Part shown: positions 58,551 through 64,000 of the stretch, in pieces
Layout: each line of letters starts with the position of its first letter
How positions within the stretch are numbered: position 1 is the stretch's first letter
Assembly: GCF_900099965.1 (NCBI RefSeq)
Contig: NZ_FNDJ01000004.1
Coordinates: forward strand, 556,537-620,536
Direction of reading: 5' to 3'
DNA length: 64,000 nt
Origin: Nonomuraea jiangxiensis
Lineage (GTDB): Bacteria; Actinomycetota; Actinomycetes; Streptosporangiales; Streptosporangiaceae
Made by a program: the position numbers and the translations under genes
Notes under the pieces: generated by a model
What the model saw: only the letters and a program-made list of their open reading frames with translations
Told to the model about the DNA's origin: nothing
The model's database searches: none

Positions 58551-60209
58551 ATGCTCAACATCGACATCCCGGTGCTCGTGGTAGGCGCCGGGCCGAGCGG
58601 ATTGACCATGGCCGGCGAACTCGCCCGCCATGGCGTCCCGGTACGGATCATCGATCGCGCGCAGGCTCCGGCGACGACCTCCCGGGCAGTGGTCGTGCAG
58701 CCGCGTTCTATGGAGGTCTTCGAGGACATGGGGGTCGTCGAGGACGCCCTCGCGATCGGCAACAAGGCGCCCGACCTGAACATCGTCTTCGCCGGGGACA
58801 AAAGCGTCCGGCTGGAGTTCCACGACCTGCTCACGGACCCGGCGAACTACACCACGTACCAGACCCTCTTCACGCTCTCCCAGGACGACACCGAGCGGAT
58901 CCTCACCAAGAAGCTGGCCGAACGCGGCGTGCACGTCGAACGAGGGCTGGAGATGACGGATCTGCGCGTGGACGACGAGCAGGTCACCGTGTCCGTACGC
59001 GGCGCCGGCGGCACGACCGAGCAGATCCGGTGCCGATGGCTCATCGGCTGCGACGGATCACACAGCGCGGTCCGCCGGGCCGCCGGGATCCCGTTCGAGG
59101 GGGCCACCTATCCCGACGAGTTCATCATGGCCGACGCCGAGCTCGACTGGCATCTGCCGGACGGCGGCATCTACGTCGTCCCCAACCGCGCCGGGTTCGT
59201 CGGGGCGTTCGCGATGCCGGGCGAACACCGCTTCCGCATCTTCGGCAACGTGAGCGCCGGCGAGAATGCGGGTGCCGAATACAGCGAGCCGACCCACGAG
59301 GAGTTCCAGGCGATGCTGGACGAGCGGCTCCCGTTCCGCGCCACCGTCGTCAAGGAGCACTGGGTGAGCCGCTACCGGCTGCACCGGCGCGTCGTGCCCC
59401 GCTACCGCGACGGCCGGGTCTTCCTGGTCGGCGACGCCGCCCACGTGCACAGCCCGGCCGGGGCCCAGGGCATGAACACCGGCATCCAGGACGCCTACAA
59501 CCTCGCCTGGAAACTCGCCCTCGTGGTGCGCGGCATCGCCGAGGAGCCCCTGCTGGACAGCTACCACGCCGAACGCCATCCGATCGGCAAGCGGCTGCTG
59601 ACCACCACGGACCGCCTGTTCTCGCTGATCTCCGGGCAGGCCGCCGCGGCCAAATTCCTTCGCTCGCACCTCGCCCCGCAGATCGCCTCGCGGGTGCTCA
59701 CCCGCGACTCGTTCCGCACCTGGTTCGTCGGCTGGCTGGCCCAGCTGCGGACCGCGTACCCGGCAAGCCCGCTCAACCGCGCGGACGGTACGGACTGGAA
59801 GGACGCGCCGGCGCCCGGTGACCGGGCCCGGCAGGCCGAGGTGGTCATCGACGGCGAGCCTCGGCACCTCCACGACCTCCTCCACGGCACGCACCACACC
59901 GTGCTGCTGTTCACCGGGACCGGCGCGCCCCGGCCCGCCGCCGAGCTGTGCCGGATCGCCGGCCAGATCACGCGGGCCTACCCGGACCTGGTGACCGCGC
60001 ACGTGATCGCCGCCGGGCACTCCGCCGACCAGCCGGCACTCGTCCACGACCCGGACCTCTCCGCGCACCGCCACTACGGCCTCGATCGAGCAGCCGCGTT
60101 CGTGATCCGGCCGGATCTGCAGATCGGCTACCGCGGCACCCCCGTCGACGCCGACGCCCTGCTCGCGGACCTCGCCTTCCGCCTGCCCGGCGCCCCAGGG
60201 CCCGCCTGA
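58551..60209 (+). CDS. FAD-dependent aromatic hydroxylase (PheA/TfdB type)
   Basis: 552 aa. FAD motif VLVVGAGPSGLTMAGELARHG at residues 8-28; DG motif CRWLIGCDGSHSAVRR; GRVFLVGDAAHVHSPAGAQGMNTGIQDAYNLAWKL (FAD ribose site). C-terminal thioredoxin-like domain to residue 545. These are the class A flavoprotein monooxygenases of about 550 aa that hydroxylate phenols and polyketides, and also inactivate rifamycins. Substrate here not known. It has its own promoter with a palindrome. Confidence 0.9.
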   Translation: MLNIDIPVLVVGAGPSGLTMAGELARHGVPVRIIDRAQAPATTSRAVVVQPRSMEVFEDMGVVEDALAIGNKAPDLNIVFAGDKSVRLEFHDLLTDPANYTTYQTLFTLSQDDTERILTKKLAERGVHVERGLEMTDLRVDDEQVTVSVRGAGGTTEQIRCRWLIGCDGSHSAVRRAAGIPFEGATYPDEFIMADAELDWHLPDGGIYVVPNRAGFVGAFAMPGEHRFRIFGNVSAGENAGAEYSEPTHEEFQAMLDERLPFRATVVKEHWVSRYRLHRRVVPRYRDGRVFLVGDAAHVHSPAGAQGMNTGIQDAYNLAWKLALVVRGIAEEPLLDSYHAERHPIGKRLLTTTDRLFSLISGQAAAAKFLRSHLAPQIASRVLTRDSFRTWFVGWLAQLRTAYPASPLNRADGTDWKDAPAPGDRARQAEVVIDGEPRHLHDLLHGTHHTVLLFTGTGAPRPAAELCRIAGQITRAYPDLVTAHVIAAGHSADQPALVHDPDLSAHRHYGLDRAAAFVIRPDLQIGYRGTPVDADALLADLAFRLPGAPGPA

Positions 60210-60382
60210 CCGGACACCCCACGTGGAGGCCGATGGGACGGGCCCGATGCCGGCGGCCGTGGTCGCGTCAAGGGGCCGGAAAGGTTCTGGCCGGAGACGC
60301 GGCACGGTGGCATCAGCGGACGCGCGGTGGGCACGGAGACCGGGGTACGCGGCGAGATCAGCCGGTGAACCTCGGGGGACGC

Positions 60383-61258
60383 ATGAACGTCGGTCTCGGC
60401 CTGCCCATCGGCGATCCCGCGGCGTTGCCGGAGTGGGCCCGGCGCGCGGACGAGGGCCCGTTCAGCACGCTCGGCCTGCTCGATCGGCTGGTCTATGACA
60501 ATCCCGAACCCCTGGTCACCCTTGCCGTGCTCGCCGGGGCCACCCGCAGGGTCCGGCTCCAGACCGAGGTGCTGCTGGCGCCGCTCCGCCAGCCGGTGCT
60601 GCTCGCCAAGCAGGTCGCGACCCTGGACCGCTTGGCGGGCGGGCGGTTCACACTCGGCATCGGCCTGGGGGCACGCCGGGACGACTACGAGGCCGCGGGC
60701 GTGGACGTCCACCGGCGTGGGGCGCGGCTGGAGGAGGCGCTGGAGGTGATGCGCCGCCTCTGGTCGGGAGAGCCGTACGGCAAGGAGGTCGGCCCCATCG
60801 GCCCGGAGCCCACCCGCGAGGGCGGCCCCGAGGTGCTCTTCGGCGCCTTCAGCCCCGCCGCGATCCGGCGTGCCGCGCGCCTGGGTGACGGTTTCCTGTG
60901 CGCGGCCCACGTCGCCGACGCGCGGAGCCAGTTCAGAGCCATCGAGACGGAGTGGCGCGCCCAGGGACGCACCGGCCGGCCGCGGCTCGTCGCCCAGTTC
61001 AACGCCGCCCTGGGACCGGACCACGTGATCGAGGAGGCCCGCGACCGGCTGTACCGCTACTACAGCGGCCCCCACTACATGAACCTGCCGCCCGGCTTCG
61101 CCGAGGACGCGGTGGCGAGCATGCTCACCACACGCGCGCAGATCCGCGAGGCCGCCACCCGGATGGCGGACCTCGGCGCCGACGAGATCATGCTCTACTG
61201 CTGGGCCCCGGACGTGACCCAGGTGGAGCTGTTCGCCGGGGCGTTCAGCGGCGGGTGA
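60383..61258 (+). CDS. LLM-class flavin/F420-dependent oxidoreductase
   Basis: 291 aa from the ATG at 60383 with GGGGGA upstream. Luciferase-like barrel: NVGLGLPIGDPAALPEWARRAD, VRLQTEVLLAPLRQPVLLAKQVATLDRLAGGRFTLGIGLGARRDDYEAAG, EVLFGAFSPAAIRRAARLGDGFLCA. It differs from the gene at 25040 and belongs to the general bacterial luciferase-like group. Cofactor FMN or F420; substrate unknown. It follows the hydroxylase by 173 bp and may share its transcript. Confidence 0.85.
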   Translation: MNVGLGLPIGDPAALPEWARRADEGPFSTLGLLDRLVYDNPEPLVTLAVLAGATRRVRLQTEVLLAPLRQPVLLAKQVATLDRLAGGRFTLGIGLGARRDDYEAAGVDVHRRGARLEEALEVMRRLWSGEPYGKEVGPIGPEPTREGGPEVLFGAFSPAAIRRAARLGDGFLCAAHVADARSQFRAIETEWRAQGRTGRPRLVAQFNAALGPDHVIEEARDRLYRYYSGPHYMNLPPGFAEDAVASMLTTRAQIREAATRMADLGADEIMLYCWAPDVTQVELFAGAFSGG

Positions 61259-61419
61259 AACCGCGGCGAGACCGCTCCCGCCGAGCTCGGGGATGACCTT
61301 GCTCCGGCCCCCGCGACGCCTCTTCTACCAGGGTTCATCAGGTGCTCCTGGTGACGTCATCAGCACGTCCCGGACGATCTCTTCAATCGTGTGCTGCCCT
61401 TGATCGAACTGGGCGCAGG

Positions 61420-61449
61420 CGGGGGCGTTGCCCCCGTGTCTTCTTTTGA
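61420..61449 (+). terminator. Terminator-like hairpin just before the phosphodiester glycosidase gene
   Basis: CGGGGGC (61420-61426) pairs with GCCCCCG (61430-61436) over a 3-base loop, followed by a T-rich tract TGTCTTCTTTT (61437-61447). It ends the LLM gene transcript or, as it lies only 12 bp before the next ATG, acts as an attenuator. Confidence 0.65.
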
Positions 61450-61461
61450 CCCGAGGTTCCC

Positions 61462-64000
61462 ATGAAATTGATGGTCTTGAACCATCGGCATATGACGCCA
61501 CTGCTGGTGGCGCTCGCCACGGCGACCACCCTGGTGGTGTCACCCGCCGCCGCATACGCGGACGACAACCCGCCCGCTCCGGTCACCGGCGGAATCCCCT
61601 TGATCAACACGGCCGAGGAGATCGGCCCGGGGATCGACCTGCGGCACGTGAAGGCGCTCGACCAGAAGGGCTGGTACGACGCGCACTTCCTGACCGTGGA
61701 CCTGTCCAACAGCGCGGTCGGCACGGACCTGCTGACCGCCGGACCGGTCGCGTCCGGCGGGCCGCTCAGCGTGGCCGCCAACAAGGCGGGCGCCGTCGCG
61801 GGTGTCAACGGCGAGTTCTTCGACATCGGCAACTCCAACGCGGCACTCGGTGGCGAGGTCCAGAACGGGCAGCTCATCAAGACCGCCGACATCGGCGGGC
61901 GCCAGCACGTGGGCGTCAGCGCCGACGGCATCGCCCAGCTCGTGAACCTCGCGGTCAACGCGACCGCGAACTTCTCCGGCGCGGACCACCGGGTCCTGTC
62001 GATCAACGCCGCGAACGGCGCCGGGGTCCCGGCCGACGGCCTGATCGTGTTCACGTCCGCGTGGGGCGACTACAGCCGCAACCGCGGCCTGACGGCCGTG
62101 GGCAACGACCAGATCGCCGAGGTGCTGGTCCAGAACGGCAAGGTCGTGTCGGTCACGCCGAACGGGCCCGCGGGCTCGGGGACGATCCCGGACGACGGCT
62201 TCGTACTGGTCGGGCGCGGCGCCGCGGCGACCGCGATCCGCGCGTTGCAGCCCGGCGACCCGGTGACGTTCAGCTACGAGCTCGCCGACGACGCCGCCAA
62301 GACGATCAAGTTCGCGCTCGGCCACGGCGGCACCATCGTCTCCGGTGGCCAGGTCGTCGGCGGTCTCGACCCCTCGATCGCCCCGCGTACCGCGCTCGGC
62401 TTCAAGGACGGCGGCCGCACGCTCGTGCTCGCCACCTGGGACGGCCCGGGCGGCACCGGCAAGGGCGGCGTCGGCATCGACAAGGAGGCGCGCGACCTCG
62501 CCGCGATGGGCGTGGAGACCGCGGTCAACCTCGACGGCGGCGGCTCGACCACGATGGTCGCCCGCGCGCTCGGCGAGGACCAGGCGACCGTCCGCAACAT
62601 CCCGTCCGACGGCCACGAGCGCAATGACCCGAACGGCGTGGGGGTGTTCGTCACGAAGGGCGACGGCGTGCTGCGCCGGCTCCTCGTCAAGCCCGCGCCG
62701 GGTGCGGCGTCGGCCGACGGCGAGGTGAAGGTCTTCCCGGGGCTGCACCGCGCGCTCGTCGCGGAGGGTGTCGACGACCACCAGACGCCGGTGGAGGTCA
62801 AGCCGGCGTCCGTGCGGTGGTCCGCCCGGGGAGCTTCGGTCAAGCAGGGCACGCTCAAGGCCACGGCCGACCGGCAGGGCACGATCACGGTCGACGCGCG
62901 GGTGGGTGGCAGGAAGGCGCACCAGGAGGTCACCGTCCTCGACGCGCTCGACCGCGTCGAGCTGTCGTCCCAGCGCCTGTCGATCGCCGACGCGATGCCG
63001 GAGAACGCGGTCACCGTCGCCGTGACCGGCCGGGACGCCCAGGGCTACACGGCTCCGATCGACCCGCGGGACCTCTCGCTCGACTACGACCACGGTGTGG
63101 TCGACATCCAGCCCGTGGACGGCCAGCTGAAGATCACCCCGCTCACCGCCGCGGGCACGATCCTGACGATCTCGGTCGGCGGCAGGTCGGTGCAGCTCCC
63201 GATCACGGTCGGCGTGCAGACCCAGACGGTCTACGACTTCGACGACAACGTACTCGCCCGGTGGCGCAACAACAGCACCTCGGCCACGACGTTCTCGGCG
63301 GACCCCGACGGCCTGCGGATCGACTTCAACGCGATGCGCAACGTGGGCATCACGGCGGCGTCGGCGGCCCAGCGCGTCCAGGTGCCGGGGCAGCCGCTGC
63401 GCCTGCGGATGCGGATCAAGTCCAGCATCAGCGTCCCGAACGGCCTGACCTACCTCGCCTACTACGACGGGAACGGCAAGAGCAACGGCGTCTACGGCAC
63501 CGCTCTGACGGCGGGTGCGGACTGGCAGTACGCGACGTTCACGCTGCCGTCGAGCACGGCGTTCCCGATCGCGATCTCCGGCTTCCAGGGCATCAACACG
63601 AGCGTCACCCAGCAGAAGCCGGGCTCGTTCGTCCTGGACCGCATCGAGGCCGACATCCCGACGTCGATCGACCTGCCCGCCAAGCCCGACCCGCAGCCGG
63701 ACCCGCTGATCTCCGACGACGGCGTGCTGCCCGAGGGCCGTGACACGTGGCAGTTCGCCACGCTGTCGGACGTGCAGTTCACGGCCGACAACCCGGCGCT
63801 GACCCAGGTCGCCACAGCCGCCATCAAGCGGATCCGGCAGACCAGGCCGGACCTGCTCGTCCTCAACGGCGACATCACCGACCGCGGCCTGCCGCAGGAC
63901 CTCGCGCTCGCCCGCCAGGTGCTCACCGACGCCGGATGCGACCTCATCCCGGTCGGCCAGGAACCGGCGGAGGACAGCACGCCCGACCCGAAGACCGGCA
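61462..64000 (+). CDS. Secreted phosphodiester glycosidase / metallophosphoesterase (runs off right edge)
   Basis: 846 codons visible from the ATG at 61462. Sec signal to about residue 32 (LLVALATATTLVVSPAAAYA). Then a phosphodiester-glycosidase (NAGPA) domain: AGVNGEFFDIGNSNAALGGEVQNGQL, GVSADG, TALGFKDGGRTLVLATWDG, GVETAVNLDGGGSTTMVAR. Then Ig/Big-like and beta-sandwich modules (about 415-740). From about 770, a calcineurin-like phosphoesterase opens: QFATLSDVQFTADNP, LLVLNGDITDRGLPQDL. The DxH site reads SDVQ, so the usual His is Gln. It likely trims glycan-1-phosphate diesters and phosphate esters of cell-wall polymers. No stop before 64000. Confidence 0.88.
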   Translation, partial: MKLMVLNHRHMTPLLVALATATTLVVSPAAAYADDNPPAPVTGGIPLINTAEEIGPGIDLRHVKALDQKGWYDAHFLTVDLSNSAVGTDLLTAGPVASGGPLSVAANKAGAVAGVNGEFFDIGNSNAALGGEVQNGQLIKTADIGGRQHVGVSADGIAQLVNLAVNATANFSGADHRVLSINAANGAGVPADGLIVFTSAWGDYSRNRGLTAVGNDQIAEVLVQNGKVVSVTPNGPAGSGTIPDDGFVLVGRGAAATAIRALQPGDPVTFSYELADDAAKTIKFALGHGGTIVSGGQVVGGLDPSIAPRTALGFKDGGRTLVLATWDGPGGTGKGGVGIDKEARDLAAMGVETAVNLDGGGSTTMVARALGEDQATVRNIPSDGHERNDPNGVGVFVTKGDGVLRRLLVKPAPGAASADGEVKVFPGLHRALVAEGVDDHQTPVEVKPASVRWSARGASVKQGTLKATADRQGTITVDARVGGRKAHQEVTVLDALDRVELSSQRLSIADAMPENAVTVAVTGRDAQGYTAPIDPRDLSLDYDHGVVDIQPVDGQLKITPLTAAGTILTISVGGRSVQLPITVGVQTQTVYDFDDNVLARWRNNSTSATTFSADPDGLRIDFNAMRNVGITAASAAQRVQVPGQPLRLRMRIKSSISVPNGLTYLAYYDGNGKSNGVYGTALTAGADWQYATFTLPSSTAFPIAISGFQGINTSVTQQKPGSFVLDRIEADIPTSIDLPAKPDPQPDPLISDDGVLPEGRDTWQFATLSDVQFTADNPALTQVATAAIKRIRQTRPDLLVLNGDITDRGLPQDLALARQVLTDAGCDLIPVGQEPAEDSTPDPKTG

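Noticed and set aside
1..64000. tRNA or rRNA genes, insertion sequences, phage attachment sites
   Set aside because: No cloverleaf-like or rRNA-like sequence, transposase motif or terminal inverted repeats were recognised by eye; a covariance search was not possible.

Overview
The window reads as chromosomal DNA from a high-GC actinomycete. GTG and TTG starts are frequent, GTGA/ATGA stop-start overlaps are common, and there are F420-dependent oxidoreductases, ROK regulators, Tat/Sec secreted enzymes and NarL-type two-component pairs. Gene content fits the Streptosporangiaceae/Streptomyces sphere, but the genus cannot be fixed from this sequence alone.

Positions 1-21 kb hold a specialised-metabolite gene cluster. 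Its core is a beta-tyrosine cassette of the kind known from chromoprotein enediynes such as C-1027: an MIO tyrosine 2,3-aminomutase (12950-14578), an NRPS with an adenylation domain whose pocket residues match the beta-tyrosine enzyme SgcC1 at nine of ten positions (14592-17804), a separate carrier protein (17907-18191), a flavin halogenase (11350-12834), a flavin monooxygenase (9912-11279), an O-methyltransferase (6505-7191), a free condensation enzyme (5092-6498) and a Sfp-type phosphopantetheinyl transferase (20031-20783). dTDP-sugar type genes lie at the left end: an RmlA thymidylyltransferase, an RmlB-like protein and a TylC3/TcaB9-like C-methyltransferase. The last two lack expected catalytic residues. 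Unusual partners are a Sec-exported animal-type haem peroxidase (7410-9509) and an 81-aa secreted peptide carrying four STWD repeats (1554-1799). No enediyne or other polyketide synthase, glycosyltransferase or cluster regulator is visible. The cluster may therefore continue to the left, or may make a different beta-tyrosine-derived product.

From 18.3 to 28.4 kb the content is mixed: a decayed secreted peptidase gene, an alpha/beta hydrolase, a P-loop/TPR protein, a hendecad-repeat protein with a small coupled partner, an F420-type LLM enzyme, a small secreted protein, and an ArsR-SRPBCC/SRPBCC operon. From 28.4 to 36.4 kb lie an MFS exporter, a membrane-anchored multicopper oxidase with a 4-TM partner, a two-component system whose kinase has a tandem-repeat insertion, an SRPBCC protein and a cytochrome P450.

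From 36.5 to 46.2 kb is a carbohydrate-use locus: a secreted GH29-like enzyme with CBMs, a ROK regulator, a binding-protein-dependent sugar ABC transporter and a GH36 alpha-galactosidase. Then come a Tat-exported phospholipase C (46.3-48.3 kb) and a xylose-type ABC transporter with its own ROK regulator and palindromic operator (48.5-52.7 kb).

From 52.7 to 64 kb are a thioesterase, a polyprenol-sugar glycosyltransferase pair, a second NarL-type two-component system, a half-size MFS-like protein, a PheA/TfdB-type flavin hydroxylase with a clear promoter and palindrome, a second LLM enzyme, and the 5' part of a secreted phosphodiester glycosidase/metallophosphoesterase that runs off the right edge.
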